Positions 1-9,714 are shown, numbered from the stretch's first letter. The stretch is 50,597 nucleotides of DNA from Sphingomonas albertensis (GCF_014358075.1 NZ_JACONT010000031.1:1-50597), one strand, 5' to 3'. The notes: a model not told the origin generated them from the sequence alone. Numbers and translations: made by a program.

Positions 1-46
1 GCGAAGGCGGGGACCCAGACTGGGCCCCCGCCTTCGCGGGAGAACA
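1..46. repeat. REPIN-like palindromic element, cut by the window edge
   Basis: A pair of inverted palindromic arms with the core GCGAAGGCGGGGACCCAG and its near-complement ending CGCGGGAGAACA, almost without spacer. The outer part of the left arm is missing because the window starts inside it. The same arm type recurs at 15875-15929 and, more diverged, at 2681-2762. It lies just past the 3' end of anmK. Confidence 0.8.
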
Positions 47-79
47 AGCTTATTACTGATCAGGGGGCCGGCGCCCCCC

Positions 80-1222
80 TCAAACCCGATCCACAATCCC
101 ACCAGCCATCGCCACCGGAACCCCAGTCGTCCCCGGAAAACTAATCGCCAGCCCATTCAGCGTCCGCACCGCCATATACGCGAACCCCTCAGCCTCGAGC
201 GCATCGCCGTTCCACCCGAGCACATCGGTAGGCTCGACCACCAACCCGGTCCGCGCGGCGATCATCGCCAGCATCGTTGGATTATGACGACCACCCCCCG
301 CGACCAGCAACCGAACCGGCCGAGCCGGCAAATGCCTCAAAGCCTCCGCCACCGTCGCCGCGGTAAACGCCGTCAAAGTCGCCGCCCCATCGGCCGCGGA
401 TAACCCCCGAGCCGGCTGGATCGTAAAATCATTCCGGTCGAGCGACTTCGGCGGAGGCGCATCGAAAAACGGATGGTCCAGCATCCCCGTCAGTACCGTC
501 TCGTCCACGCGCCCGGAGGCCGCCAACGCCCCCCCGGCATCATACCGGGCACCAGTCTCCGCCTCGACCCAGATATCGATCAGACCATTCGCCGGCCCGG
601 TATCGAACGCCACCAGCCCATCGCGATCCGACATCTGCGCCCGCTCCGGCGACATCTCGCGCGAATCGTGCATGTCCCGCCCACCGGGAATGAAGGTGAT
701 GTTCCCCACCCCGCCAAGGTTCAGCACCGCGACCGGTCCCTCCAGCCCCGCCGCCAACGCCGCATGATACACCGGCAGCAACGGCGCGCCCTGCCCGCCC
801 GCCGCCACGTCCGCCGAGCGAAAATCCGACACCGTCGTGATCCCGGTAGCCCGCGCGACCGCCGCCCCGTCGCCGATCTGCCACGTCCAGCGCCGGTCCG
901 GCCGATGCGCGATCGTCTGCCCGTGAAAGCCGATCACATCGACCTCCGCCGCCGCAACCCCCGCATCCGCCAGCAACTTATGCACCGCAAACACATGCGC
1001 GCGCGTAATCAACTCGCCCGCGGCAACCACCGACGGACTGGCGCGCGGCTTGTCGAACGTCAGCGCCATCCGCGTGGCCTCCGCCAACTGCGTCCGCGCC
1101 GCATCCGAATAGGGCTCGCCACGAAACGCGATCGGCCGCACGAACGCCTCGCCGTCGGTCTCGATCAACGCGGCATCGATCCCGTCGAGCGACGTCCCCG
1201 ACATCAGTCCAATCGCCAGCAT
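80..1222 (-). CDS. anmK: Anhydro-N-acetylmuramic acid kinase
   Basis: AnmK phosphorylates and opens 1,6-anhydro-MurNAc, feeding cell-wall fragments back to MurNAc-6-phosphate in the cytoplasm (family knowledge). The 380-residue product has the family blocks in order: GLMSGTSLDGIDAAL at the N terminus (phosphate loop), GFHGQT, DFRSADVAAGGQGAPLLPVYH, NLGGVGNITFI and FDTGPANGLID. Length is normal for the family. An upstream in-frame ATG at 1255 would add 11 residues, but the ATG at 1222 is preceded by GGAAGGA at good spacing and begins directly with the conserved block, so I prefer it. It is divergent from rimO with about 95 bases between. Identification is firm. Confidence 0.95.
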   Translation of the reverse strand: MLAIGLMSGTSLDGIDAALIETDGEAFVRPIAFRGEPYSDAARTQLAEATRMALTFDKPRASPSVVAAGELITRAHVFAVHKLLADAGVAAAEVDVIGFHGQTIAHRPDRRWTWQIGDGAAVARATGITTVSDFRSADVAAGGQGAPLLPVYHAALAAGLEGPVAVLNLGGVGNITFIPGGRDMHDSREMSPERAQMSDRDGLVAFDTGPANGLIDIWVEAETGARYDAGGALAASGRVDETVLTGMLDHPFFDAPPPKSLDRNDFTIQPARGLSAADGAATLTAFTAATVAEALRHLPARPVRLLVAGGGRHNPTMLAMIAARTGLVVEPTDVLGWNGDALEAEGFAYMAVRTLNGLAISFPGTTGVPVAMAGGIVDRV

Positions 1223-1316
1223 ATCGGTTCCTTCCCGCGCAATCCGCCCACCCATGCAGGAAGCAAATTCGCCCGCCTAGAAAAAACCGAACTTTGCGCC
1301 TATGTGCGCGGGCTTC

Positions 1317-2672
1317 ATGGCAACAACACTCCCCTCCCCGCCGAAGATCGGCATGGTCTCGCTCGGCTGTCCGAAGAACCTCGTCGATAGCGAGCGGATC
1401 CTCACGCAGCTGCGCGGCGACGGCTATCAGATGTCGCCCGATTACGCCGGCGCCGACATCGTGCTGGTCAACACCTGCGGCTTCCTCGATTCCGCCAAGG
1501 AGGAAAGCCTCGAGGCGATCGGCGAGGCGATCGCCGAGAACGGCCGCGTCATCGTCACCGGCTGCATGGGCAAGGAAGCCGACGCGATCCGCGCGCGCTT
1601 CCCGCAGGTCCTCGCGATCACCGGCGCGCACGAATACGAGCAGGTCGTCGGCGCGGTCCACGACGCCGCGCCGATGCCCCCGTCCGCGTTCCTCAACCTG
1701 ATCCCCGACGCCGGCCTGAAGCTGACCCCGCGCCACTACAGCTATCTGAAGATCTCCGAAGGCTGCAACCACCGCTGCTCGTTCTGCATCATTCCGAGCC
1801 TGCGCGGTGACCTCGTCAGCCGCCGCCCCGACGCGATCCTGCGCGAGGCGGAGAAGCTGGTCGAAGCGGGCACCAAGGAACTGCTGGTCATCAGCCAGGA
1901 TACCTCGGCGTACGGCGTCGACCTGCGCCACGCGAGCTGGCCGGTGAAGACGGGTGGCCCGATGGCGCGCGGCGAGGCCCGCGAGGTCCGCGCGCACATG
2001 ACCGACCTGTCGCGCGAACTCGGCAAGATCGCACCGTGGGTCCGCCTCCACTACGTCTACCCCTACCCGCACGTCGACCACGTCATCCCGCTGATGGCGG
2101 AGGGCCTCGTGCTGCCGTATCTCGACATCCCGTTCCAGCACGCCGCGCCGTCGGTACTCCGCCGGATGAAGCGCCCCGGCAACGATGCGAAAGTGCTCCA
2201 GCGCATTCACAACTGGCGGACGATCGCGCCCGACATCACGATCCGCTCGACCTTCGTCGTCGGCTTCCCCGGCGAGACCGAGGAGGATTTCCAGTATCTG
2301 CTCGATTGGCTCGACGAAGCCCAGCTCGACCGCGTCGGTGCGTTCCGCTTCGAACCAGTCGAAGGGGCGGCGGCGAACCTGCTGCCCGACCATGTGCCCG
2401 AAGAGCTCAAGGAAGAGCGCTACGCCCGCATCATGGAAAAGACCGCGGCAATCTCCGCGGCCAAGTTGCAGGCCAAGATCGGCCGCACGCTCGACGTGAT
2501 CATCGACGCGGTCGACGAGGAAGGCGCCACCGGCCGTTCGCAAGCCGATGCTCCCGAGATCGACGGTGAAGTATTCCTCCGCGATGCCGGTCACCTGACG
2601 GTCGGCGACATCGTCCCGGTCACGATCGAAGACGCCGACGATCACGACCTCTACGGCGTCCCCGTCGCCTAA
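1317..2672 (+). CDS. rimO: Ribosomal protein S12 methylthiotransferase RimO (radical SAM)
   Basis: RimO adds a methylthio group to an aspartate of ribosomal protein S12, using two 4Fe-4S clusters and S-adenosylmethionine (family knowledge). Visible are the N-terminal cluster cysteines in SLGCPKN, VNTCGF and TGCMG, the radical-SAM CxxxCxxC in [12 protein letters not shown], and a C-terminal TRAM-like region with the RimO-type ending [13 protein letters not shown]. That ending and the [12 protein letters not shown] start separate it from the tRNA enzyme MiaB. The ATG at 1302 would add five residues; neither start has a clear ribosome site, and I favour 1317 because the sequence MATTLP fits family starts. 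About 451 residues. Confidence 0.95.
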   Translation: MATTLPSPPKIGMVSLGCPKNLVDSERILTQLRGDGYQMSPDYAGADIVLVNTCGFLDSAKEESLEAIGEAIAENGRVIVTGCMGKEADAIRARFPQVLAITGAHEYEQVVGAVHDAAPMPPSAFLNLIPDAGLKLTPRHYSYLKISEGCNHRCSFCIIPSLRGDLVSRRPDAILREAEKLVEAGTKELLVISQDTSAYGVDLRHASWPVKTGGPMARGEAREVRAHMTDLSRELGKIAPWVRLHYVYPYPHVDHVIPLMAEGLVLPYLDIPFQHAAPSVLRRMKRPGNDAKVLQRIHNWRTIAPDITIRSTFVVGFPGETEEDFQYLLDWLDEAQLDRVGAFRFEPVEGAAANLLPDHVPEELKEERYARIMEKTAAISAAKLQAKIGRTLDVIIDAVDEEGATGRSQADAPEIDGEVFLRDAGHLTVGDIVPVTIEDADDHDLYGVPVA

Positions 2673-2680
2673 CTCGCTAT

Positions 2681-2762
2681 CTGTTCTCCCGCGAAAGCGG
2701 GAGCCCAGGATACCAAACTACATCGCCCGTAACCCTGGACTCCTGCGTTCGCAGGAGAACAG
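2681..2762. repeat. REPIN-like element between convergent genes
   Basis: The left arm CTGTTCTCCCGCGAAAGCGG continues to GAGCCCAGG; the right arm runs from CCTGGACTCCTGCG to AGGAGAACAG and is its near-perfect reverse complement. Each arm holds its own small palindrome. It fills the space between the 3' ends of rimO and the convergent small membrane gene, where it could act as a two-way terminator (inference). Confidence 0.85.
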
Positions 2763-2765
2763 ACC

Positions 2766-2912
2766 TCAAACGACGCTGCGCCCGGTGAATAGCTTGATCA
2801 GCACGACGATGACCGCGATCACCAGCAGGATATGGATCAACCCGCCTGCGACATGGAAGGCGAACCCTGCCAGCCAGAGGATCAGCAGGATGATGGCGAT
2901 GGTATACAGCAT
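2766..2912 (-). CDS. 48-residue lmo0937-family membrane protein
   Basis: A very small hydrophobic protein beginning MLYTIAIILLILWLAGFAF and ending LIKLFTGRSVV, with two predicted membrane helices around a short GG turn. Length and pattern match the lmo0937 family of small bacterial membrane proteins, whose function is unknown to me. A longer in-frame start at 2990 would add 26 non-hydrophobic residues without family resemblance; the inner ATG at 2912 has GGGGA upstream and is preferred. It is convergent with rimO and divergent from the serine hydrolase gene. Confidence 0.75.
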   Translation of the reverse strand: MLYTIAIILLILWLAGFAFHVAGGLIHILLVIAVIVVLIKLFTGRSVV

Positions 2913-3075
2913 GAGTGTGTCCCCTAAGGCGTAAAAGGCTCCCGGCCCCGCGATGAAACGTGCGCGTATCACGGCGTGTTCCGTCAACATTTCTGTCGCA
3001 TTCTAACCCGTTCAATCGTCACGGAATAAAAATCGCGTCGTTGCGCGCGTCGGTCGGTTCTGCTTCGTTGCGCGC

Positions 3076-4467
3076 ATGATCCTCCGCCTCCTCGCCATCG
3101 CCGCGCTGCTCCCGGCCCCCGCCATCGCGCAGTCGCTTACCCCCGCCGAAACCGCGCAGATCGACACGCTGGTCACCGGCGCGCTCGGCGATACCGGCGT
3201 GCCGTCTGCCTCGATCGCCGTGGTCCGCGGTGGCCGGATCGTGTTCGCCAAGGCTTACGGCAAACCCTCAGAAACGATCGCCACCGCCGACCCCAACCTC
3301 CCCTACCAGATCGCCTCGATCTCGAAGCAGTTCACCGCCGCCGCGATCCTGCTGCTTGAGGACGAAGGCAAGCTCAGCCTCGACGACACCGTCGCGAAAT
3401 ACATCCCCGGCGTCACCGGCGGCGACCGCATCACGATCCGCCAGTTGCTCAGCCACACCTCCGGCCTCCAGGATTACTGGCCGCAGGATTACAGTTTCGC
3501 GGCGATGGCCAAGCCCGTCACTCCGCAGCAGATCGTCGATCGCTGGGCGAAGAAGCGGCTCGATTTCGAACCCGGCACGCAATGGCAATATTCGAACACG
3601 GGCTATGTCGTAGCCGGCATGATCGTCGAGAAGGTCGCGCATCAACCGCTGCTCAGCTTCCTCCAGCAACGCATCTTCAAGCCGCTCGACATCCGCGCGC
3701 TCGACCAGGACAAGGCGATCGGCAAGGCCTACCCGCAGGGCTATGGCCGCTTCGCGCTCGGCCCCGTCCGCCCCGAGACGCCCAGCGCCGACGGCTGGCT
3801 CTACGCCGCCGGTGAGCTCTCGATGAGCGCCGAAGACCTCGCCAAATGGGACGTCGCCCGCCTCAACCGCACCACGCTCCCCGCCGACGACTGGGCCGCG
3901 CAGGAAACCCCGGTGAAACTCGCCGACGGCAGCAGCAACGGCTACGGCCTCGGCGTCTTCACCGGCAGCGCGAACGGCCGCCGCTACGTCGAGCACAGCG
4001 GCGAAGCGGTCGGCTTCCTGTCCGAGAACACCGTCTATCCCGACGACAAGGCGGCGATCGTCGTCCTCACCAACAGCTGGTTCAGCGACGCAACGGGCCG
4101 CATTGCCGCCGGGGTCGCCAAGATCGTCCTGCCGCCCGCCGCCGCCAGCGCCGAGGACACCGCCGCCCTCGCCCGAGCCCGCACCGTCTACGACCAGCTT
4201 CGCACCGGCGCGCTCGACCGCAAAGGCCTGACCGAAGACGCCAACTATTACTTCAAGCCCGTAGCGCTCGCCGACTACAAGGCCAGTCTCGGCGCGCTCG
4301 GCGAGCCCACCGCGTTTGCCCAATCCGGCAAGACCCGCTTGCGCGGCGGCTTCGTCAACCGCACCTACCGCATCACCTATCCCGACCGCACGCTCTCGCT
4401 CAGCACCTATGCCGAGTCCGGCGCGAACGGCCGATACGAACAACTTCTGGTGGCGCCCTCTTCTTAA
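3076..4467 (+). CDS. Secreted serine hydrolase, beta-lactamase/PBP fold (class C-like)
   Basis: A 463-residue protein with a signal peptide of about 19 residues ending AIAQ, so periplasmic. The three active-site motifs of the beta-lactamase/transpeptidase superfamily are present: SxxK as Ser81-Ile-Ser-Lys84, YxN as Tyr172-Ser-Asn174, and HxG as His307-Ser-Gly309. HSG instead of KTG, with a roughly 120-residue C-terminal extension, is typical of class C-like peptidases and esterases rather than true AmpC, so an antibiotic-resistance role should not be assumed. The substrate cannot be read from sequence. Its stop codon is followed immediately by the start of the M17 aminopeptidase, suggesting co-translation and perhaps a shared role in peptide turnover. 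Confidence 0.85.
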   Translation: MILRLLAIAALLPAPAIAQSLTPAETAQIDTLVTGALGDTGVPSASIAVVRGGRIVFAKAYGKPSETIATADPNLPYQIASISKQFTAAAILLLEDEGKLSLDDTVAKYIPGVTGGDRITIRQLLSHTSGLQDYWPQDYSFAAMAKPVTPQQIVDRWAKKRLDFEPGTQWQYSNTGYVVAGMIVEKVAHQPLLSFLQQRIFKPLDIRALDQDKAIGKAYPQGYGRFALGPVRPETPSADGWLYAAGELSMSAEDLAKWDVARLNRTTLPADDWAAQETPVKLADGSSNGYGLGVFTGSANGRRYVEHSGEAVGFLSENTVYPDDKAAIVVLTNSWFSDATGRIAAGVAKIVLPPAAASAEDTAALARARTVYDQLRTGALDRKGLTEDANYYFKPVALADYKASLGALGEPTAFAQSGKTRLRGGFVNRTYRITYPDRTLSLSTYAESGANGRYEQLLVAPSS

Positions 4468-5865
4468 ATGGCAAGCACAATGACCGACTTCGCTTCGATG
4501 CTCCAACCCGACCGCGGCCAGCCCGCACGGACGATCCACGTCGTCCACCCCGACGCCTATACAGGCTGGCTCGCTAAACAATCGCAGCGCATCCGCACGA
4601 CGGTCGCCGCGCACCGCCTGACCGGCAAGCCCGGCGACCGCGCGGTCCTGCCCGGCGAGACCGTGGACGACTGGTCTATGCTGCTGGTCTGCAACGAAGC
4701 GGTGACGTCGCCCTGGCGGATCGCCTCGCTCGGCGCGTCGCTACCCGAAGGCACGTACCGCCTAGCGGAAGGCCCGGTCGGCGCGGCCGGCCTTGGCTGG
4801 ATGCTCGCCCAGCACCAGTTCACCCGGTACGTGAAGCCCGACGCGACCGGCCCCCGCGTGCTGTTCACAGCGGACGCCGCACATATCGACGAAACGGTCC
4901 GCCTCGCCGAAGCCACCGCGCTGGTCCGCGATCTCGTCAACACCGGCGCGTCCGACATCGGGCCTGCCGACCTCGAAGCCGCCGCAGAGATGCTGGCCAA
5001 GCGCCACGGCGCAACCGTCACGACCACGCTCGGGGATGCGCTCGCGACCGGCTACCCGATGATCCACGCGGTCGGCCAGGCCGCGAGCAAGGACCGCGCG
5101 CCACGGCTGATCGAACTCGAATGGGGCGACCCCTCGCATCCCCGCATCGCGCTGGTCGGCAAGGGCGTCACCTTCGACACCGGCGGCCTCGACATCAAGC
5201 CGTCCGCGGGCATGCGACTGATGAAGAAGGACATGGGCGGCGCGGCGCACGCGCTGGCGCTGGCGAGCCTCGTGATGGCCGCCAAGCTGCCGGTCCGCCT
5301 CCATTTGCTGATCCCCGCGGTCGAGAACTCCATTGCCGGCAACGCCTTCCGCCCCGGCGACGTCCTAGCGACGCGCAAGGGCCTGACGGTCGAGAACACC
5401 AACACCGACGCCGAAGGGCGCCTGGTGCTAGGCGATGCGCTGACCAAGGCGGGCGAGAGCAACCCCGAACTGATCCTCGACTTCGCCACGCTGACCGGCG
5501 CGGCCCGCGTCGCGCTGGGCCCGGACCTGCCGCCGCTGTTCACCGACGACGACGCGCTCGCCGCCGACCTGCTCGCGGCCGGCATTGCGGAGGGCGACCA
5601 GATGTGGCGTCTGCCGCTCTGGAACGGCTATGACGAGATGCTGAAGTCTGACGTCGCGGACATGGTGAATGCCCCCGAAGGCGGCTTTGCCGGCGCGGTC
5701 ACCGCCGCGCTGTTCCTGCGCCGGTTCGTGCCGAAGGGCACGGCCTGGGCACATCTCGATGTTTTCGCGTGGAGGCCCTCGGCCAAGCCGGGGCGGCCGA
5801 AGGGTGGCGAAGCCTACGCCCTCCGCGCGGCCTTCGCGATGCTGGCGAAGCGGTACTCGCGCTGA
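4468..5865 (+). CDS. M17 leucyl aminopeptidase family protein
   Basis: A cytoplasmic dizinc aminopeptidase that removes N-terminal residues from peptides (family knowledge). The C-terminal catalytic domain shows the metal-binding block GKGVTFDTGGLDIKPSAGM followed by KKDMGGAAH, and the M17 signature NTDAEGRLVLGDAL. At 465 residues it is the shorter form with a reduced N-terminal domain. The ATG at 4468 directly follows the upstream TAA; a second ATG at 4480 is equally possible. No signal peptide, unlike its upstream partner. The specific symbol (pepA or pepB) cannot be decided, so none is given. Confidence 0.9.
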   Translation: MASTMTDFASMLQPDRGQPARTIHVVHPDAYTGWLAKQSQRIRTTVAAHRLTGKPGDRAVLPGETVDDWSMLLVCNEAVTSPWRIASLGASLPEGTYRLAEGPVGAAGLGWMLAQHQFTRYVKPDATGPRVLFTADAAHIDETVRLAEATALVRDLVNTGASDIGPADLEAAAEMLAKRHGATVTTTLGDALATGYPMIHAVGQAASKDRAPRLIELEWGDPSHPRIALVGKGVTFDTGGLDIKPSAGMRLMKKDMGGAAHALALASLVMAAKLPVRLHLLIPAVENSIAGNAFRPGDVLATRKGLTVENTNTDAEGRLVLGDALTKAGESNPELILDFATLTGAARVALGPDLPPLFTDDDALAADLLAAGIAEGDQMWRLPLWNGYDEMLKSDVADMVNAPEGGFAGAVTAALFLRRFVPKGTAWAHLDVFAWRPSAKPGRPKGGEAYALRAAFAMLAKRYSR

Positions 5866-5884
5866 ATAAAGGGAACGCCAAACC

Positions 5885-5984
5885 CGTCATCATCCCCGCG
5901 CAGGCGGGGATCCATAACCTCCCAGGCCGGTGATCACACCGATACGCCAGCCGATATGGGTTCCCGCCTCCGCGGGAATGACGG
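5885..5984. repeat. REPIN-like element (CGTCAT family)
   Basis: The left arm begins CGTCATCATCCCCGCGCAGG; the right arm ends CCGCCTCCGCGGGAATGACG, the near-complement. About 45 bases of spacer. It has the same outer end (CGTCA) as the elements at 40494-40575 and 49511-49605. It lies between the convergent aminopeptidase and helical-repeat genes. Confidence 0.85.
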
Positions 5985-6004
5985 CAGGGGCGGAGTAGGC
6001 GGCT

Positions 6005-6703
6005 TCAGCTCGCTGCAAACTGCCCGAACGGTAGCAATTTATCCGCCAGCGTCTTCGTCGCATTGGCATCGCCAGCCCGCAGAGGCACCAGCACCGCCAT
6101 CGCCGCCCTCTTCATAAAGCCGTCGATCGCAGTCGGCGTCGGCGCCTTGCTCGCCGTCTCGACCAGCGCACGTCCCCGCGCATCGTTCGGGTCCAGTTCC
6201 AGCCGCAGCAGGCCGGCCAGCCCGGCGAACATCGCGCGATTGCCGCCCAGCGCGACCGACCGATCGAGCGCCTCGAACCCAGTCGCCTTCTGCGCGCCCG
6301 CCACCGCACGCCCGACGAACCGCCCGAGCTTCGCGATCACGCCGACATGCCACGCCCCCAGCGCCGCCTGCGCCTCGGCATTCCGCGGGTACCGCGTCAC
6401 CAGCGCCTCATATTGCTTCCGCGCGGCGATCGCCTGCCCGCGATTGCCGAGCAGTTTCGCACGATAGCCGTTCGCCATCGCCTGCATGATCGCCGCCTCC
6501 TGATCGTTCGGCGAGCGGCTCAGCGCCTGCCCCGCGACCGCCGCCGCCTTGTCGATCCGCGCCAGCGCGACGCCGCGGTCACGATCGACGAACCCGGCCT
6601 GGGTCAGCAATTCGCGCGGCGTCTCGGCCCGAGCAGGAATCGACGACGCCACCGCACACACCGCGATCGAGGCGCCTACGCATCCGGGAAACCATCTGGC
6701 CAT
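6005..6703 (-). CDS. Secreted helical-repeat (TPR-like) protein of unknown function
   Basis: A 232-residue protein with a signal peptide ending PARAE near residue 27. The mature part is alpha-helical; residues about 60-130 look like one or two tetratricopeptide-type repeats (NDQEAAIMQAMANGYRAKLLGNRGQAIAARK, then YEALVTRYPRNAEAQAALG). No catalytic motif is visible. The start ATG at 6703 is preceded by GAGGG. I do not recognise a named family; a periplasmic scaffold or binding role is only a guess. Confidence 0.75.
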   Translation of the reverse strand: MARWFPGCVGASIAVCAVASSIPARAETPRELLTQAGFVDRDRGVALARIDKAAAVAGQALSRSPNDQEAAIMQAMANGYRAKLLGNRGQAIAARKQYEALVTRYPRNAEAQAALGAWHVGVIAKLGRFVGRAVAGAQKATGFEALDRSVALGGNRAMFAGLAGLLRLELDPNDARGRALVETASKAPTPTAIDGFMKRAAMAVLVPLRAGDANATKTLADKLLPFGQFAAS

Positions 6704-6838
6704 ATAAACCCTCGCACGAAAGCCGCGTCACGCCGACCAACGATCAGATCGCCGAATCGCTCACTAATCGTAAGACCGCAGGGTTTATCGGGACTTAACG
6801 CTTTCCGGCACAAGCATTCCACGACAGCACGGCACGAT

Positions 6839-7582
6839 TCAAAGAAAAGCCGCCGCCTCGATGATCGGCACGAACTTCTCCGCGGTCAGACTGGCACCAC
6901 CCACCAGCGCCCCATCGACGTTCGGAGTCGCCAGGATGGACGCCGCATTCGCGCCCGTCACCGAGCCACCGTACAGGATCCGTACCCCCGCAGCGGCGTC
7001 GCCGATCAGCATCCGCAACTTGGCGCGCGCGATGGCGTGAATCGCCGCGATCTCGTCGAGCGTCGGCGTGCGACCCGTACCGATCGCCCAGCGCGGCTCG
7101 TAAGCCAGCGTAAACCAGCTGCCGTCCGCATTGTCCGGCACCGACTTCTCGATCTGCGCCTGCACCACGCGCTCGGCACGGTCCGCATCGCGCTCCGCCT
7201 CGGTCTCGCCGCAGCACAGGATCACGTGCAGCCCCTGCCGCCGCGCCGCCGCCGCCTTCGCCCAGGCATCATGGCTCGTCTCATGCTGGTCTGCACGCCG
7301 CTCGGAATGCCCGACGATCGTGAAAGACGCGCCGACCTCCTTCACCATGCCTGCCGACACGCAACCGGTATGCGCGCCCGAGTCCGCCTCGTGCACGTCC
7401 TCCGCACCGATCGCGAGGTTCGGCACGCGCTCCGACGCCGCTGCGATCAGCGTGAACGGCACCGCGACCGACACATCGACCCCCGGCGCAGCACTCGCCG
7501 CCGCCGCGATCGCGTCGAGTTCGACGAGCATCGCCCGCGACCCGTTCATCTTCCAGTTTCCCGCTACCAGCTTGCGCCGCAT
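6839..7582 (-). CDS. tpiA: Triose-phosphate isomerase
   Basis: Interconverts dihydroxyacetone phosphate and glyceraldehyde 3-phosphate. The 247-residue product begins MRRKLVAGNWKMNG and has the catalytic Lys11 (NWKMNG), His92 (VGHSERR) and Glu162 (AYEPRWAIGTG), and the phosphate-binding ILYGGSV near the end. The open frame runs on to 8020, but the ATG at 7582 starts exactly at the conserved block and has GGGAGA seven bases upstream. It is divergent from the PpiD-like gene over 172 bases with no other gene. Confidence 0.97.
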   Translation of the reverse strand: MRRKLVAGNWKMNGSRAMLVELDAIAAAASAAPGVDVSVAVPFTLIAAASERVPNLAIGAEDVHEADSGAHTGCVSAGMVKEVGASFTIVGHSERRADQHETSHDAWAKAAAARRQGLHVILCCGETEAERDADRAERVVQAQIEKSVPDNADGSWFTLAYEPRWAIGTGRTPTLDEIAAIHAIARAKLRMLIGDAAAGVRILYGGSVTGANAASILATPNVDGALVGGASLTAEKFVPIIEAAAFL

Positions 7583-7754
7583 CACTATCTCCCGAGAATT
7601 TCGCCCAGCGATAGCGCCGCCCCCGCGTCGCACAACCCCCGCACAACCGTGCACGGGGCCACCCGAGCCCGCACGACCTTGAAGCGCCCGACTTGAAGAG
7701 CCGCTCTCGCCCCCGTAAAGCATCCGCGTTCCCATCCCTGTCGATCGGCTATCC

Positions 7755-9710
7755 ATGCTCGCTTTCTTTCGCCGCCTTACCCATTCGAAGGTCGGCGTGG
7801 TCATCACCTTCATCGTGCTCGGCGTGATCGCGCTCGCCTTCGCGGCCGGCGACATCACGGGCTTGAGCTCGATGACCGGTGGCGCAGGGATCACCGGCGG
7901 CGACGTCGCCAAGGTCGGCAAGGCCGAGGTCACCGAGAACGAACTCAAGACGCAGGCGCAGACGCAGCTCGAGGGTTTCCGCCAGGAACAGCCGACGCTC
8001 GACATGGCGACCTTCGTCAATCAGGGCGGCTTCGAAGGCACGCTCGACCGGATCATCTCCAGCATGGCGCTCGAGCAGTTCGGCCGTGCGCAGGGCATGG
8101 TCGTCAGCAAGCGCGCGGTCGACGGCCAGATCGCCAGCATCCCGGCATTGCAGGGCCCGACCGGCAAGTTCGACGAGAATCTCTACCGCCAGGTGCTCGC
8201 GCAGCGGAAGCTGACCGATGCACAGATCCGCAGCGACATCGTCCGCGACACCTATGCGCAGCAGCTGACGATCCCGAGCACCGGCGCGACGCAAGTCGCC
8301 AGCCAGCTCGCACTGCCCTACGCGTCGCTGCTGCTCGAAAAGCGCACGGGCACGATCGGCTTCATCCCCGCCGCGGTCGTCCCCGCCGGCCCCGCGCCTA
8401 GCGACGCCGACCTCGCCACTTTCTACAAGCGCAACGTCGCACGCTACACCGTGCCCGAGCGTCGCATCATCCGCTACGCGGTCGTCTCGCCCGATCAGGT
8501 CAAGACGCAGGCCGTCCCGACCGACGCCGAGATCGCCAAGACCTATCAGCAGGATCGCGCCCGCTATGCCGCGACCGAGAAGCGCACGATCACGCAGGTC
8601 GTCGTCGCCGATCAGGCTGGCGCCAACGCGATCGCCGCCAAGGTGAAGGCCGGCACCAGCCTCGCCGACGCCGCGCGCGCCGCGGGTCTCGAAGCGTCGA
8701 CCCAGACCGGCGTCGAGAAGGCCGCCTATGCCGGCACGACGTCCGCACAGGTCGCCGACGCCGCCTTCGCCGCCGCCAGCGGCGCGGTGATCGGCCCGGT
8801 CCGCACGCCGCTCGGCTGGACCGTCGCGAAGATCGAAAGGATCGAGAACGTCCCTGGCCGCACCCTCGATCAGGTGCGTGGCGAAATCGCCGCCGCGCTC
8901 GGCATCCAGAAGTCCGCTGCGGCCCTGTCCGCGATCCACGACAAGATCGACGATTCGCTCTCGGGTAACGCCACCTTCGACGAGGTGGTCGCCGACCAGA
9001 AGCTGAAGCCCGTCACCACGCCAGCGCTGATCGCCAATGGCGTCAACCCCGACGATGCCGCCAGCAAGCCCGATCCCGCGATCGCGCCGCTCGTCGCCGC
9101 CGCGTTCCAGGCGGCCGAGGGGGATGGCCCGCAGCTCGTCCAGCTCGGCACCGATGGCGGGTTCGCCGTCGTCGCGCTCGGCCGGGTCGTTCCCGCCACC
9201 CCGCGTCCGCTGGCGCAGGTGCGCGCCGCCGTGCTGCGCGACGTGAGCGCCGAGCGCGCGCGTCAGGCCGCGCGGAAAGTCGCCGCAGACGTGCTCGCAC
9301 GGATCAACAAGGGCATGCCGATCGCGCAGTCGCTGGCGCAGACCAAGCTGCCGATCCCCGCACCGCGCCCGGTGACCGCCTCGCGTGCGCAAATTGCCGC
9401 CGATCCGCGTGGTGCGCCGCCTGCGCTCGCGCTGATGTTCAGCATGGCGCCGAACACCGCCAAGACGCTCGCCGCGCCCGACGACAGCGGCTGGTTCGTC
9501 ATCAAGCTCGACAGCATCGCCAGCGGCAACGCGGCGGGCAACGATGCCGCGATCAAGGCCGCGCGCGCCAATATCGGCCGCTCGGTCGGTCGCGAATATG
9601 TCGAGCAGTTCGCCAAGGCAGTCCGCGCCGAGGTCGGCGTGAAGACCAACGCGACCTCGCTCGCGCGAGTCCGTGCCGACCTGCTCGGCCAGGGCGGCAC
9701 CGGGAACTGA
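7755..9710 (+). CDS. PpiD-like membrane-anchored parvulin/SurA-type chaperone
   Basis: A 651-residue protein with a short cytoplasmic N terminus (MLAFFRRLTHSKVG), one membrane helix at about residues 14-32 and a large periplasmic part. That part resembles the SurA N-terminal helical domain (about 40-220), then a parvulin (PPIC) domain (about 230-370, ending GPVRTPLGWTVAKIERI), then a second PPIC-like or helical region. This architecture is that of PpiD, which helps newly secreted proteins fold at the SecYEG exit. Prolyl isomerase activity is not assured, since the parvulin domain of PpiD relatives is often inactive. Only four bases separate its stop from trpE, so trpE is probably transcribed with it. 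Confidence 0.88.
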   Translation: MLAFFRRLTHSKVGVVITFIVLGVIALAFAAGDITGLSSMTGGAGITGGDVAKVGKAEVTENELKTQAQTQLEGFRQEQPTLDMATFVNQGGFEGTLDRIISSMALEQFGRAQGMVVSKRAVDGQIASIPALQGPTGKFDENLYRQVLAQRKLTDAQIRSDIVRDTYAQQLTIPSTGATQVASQLALPYASLLLEKRTGTIGFIPAAVVPAGPAPSDADLATFYKRNVARYTVPERRIIRYAVVSPDQVKTQAVPTDAEIAKTYQQDRARYAATEKRTITQVVVADQAGANAIAAKVKAGTSLADAARAAGLEASTQTGVEKAAYAGTTSAQVADAAFAAASGAVIGPVRTPLGWTVAKIERIENVPGRTLDQVRGEIAAALGIQKSAAALSAIHDKIDDSLSGNATFDEVVADQKLKPVTTPALIANGVNPDDAASKPDPAIAPLVAAAFQAAEGDGPQLVQLGTDGGFAVVALGRVVPATPRPLAQVRAAVLRDVSAERARQAARKVAADVLARINKGMPIAQSLAQTKLPIPAPRPVTASRAQIAADPRGAPPALALMFSMAPNTAKTLAAPDDSGWFVIKLDSIASGNAAGNDAAIKAARANIGRSVGREYVEQFAKAVRAEVGVKTNATSLARVRADLLGQGGTGN

Positions 9711-9714
9711 TCGT

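Noticed and set aside
473..1390. 305-residue plus-strand frame antisense to anmK
   Set aside because: Arg/Pro/His-rich translation typical of the wrong strand of a GC-rich gene; anmK on the other strand has full conserved motifs.
3076..4467. Beta-lactamase resistance gene
   Set aside because: The motifs fit class C-like hydrolases in general (HSG in place of KTG, extra C-terminal domain); nothing specifically supports antibiotic hydrolysis.
7583..8020. N-terminal extension of the tpiA frame
   Set aside because: It would overlap the PpiD-like gene; TIM homology starts exactly at 7582 with a good ribosome site.
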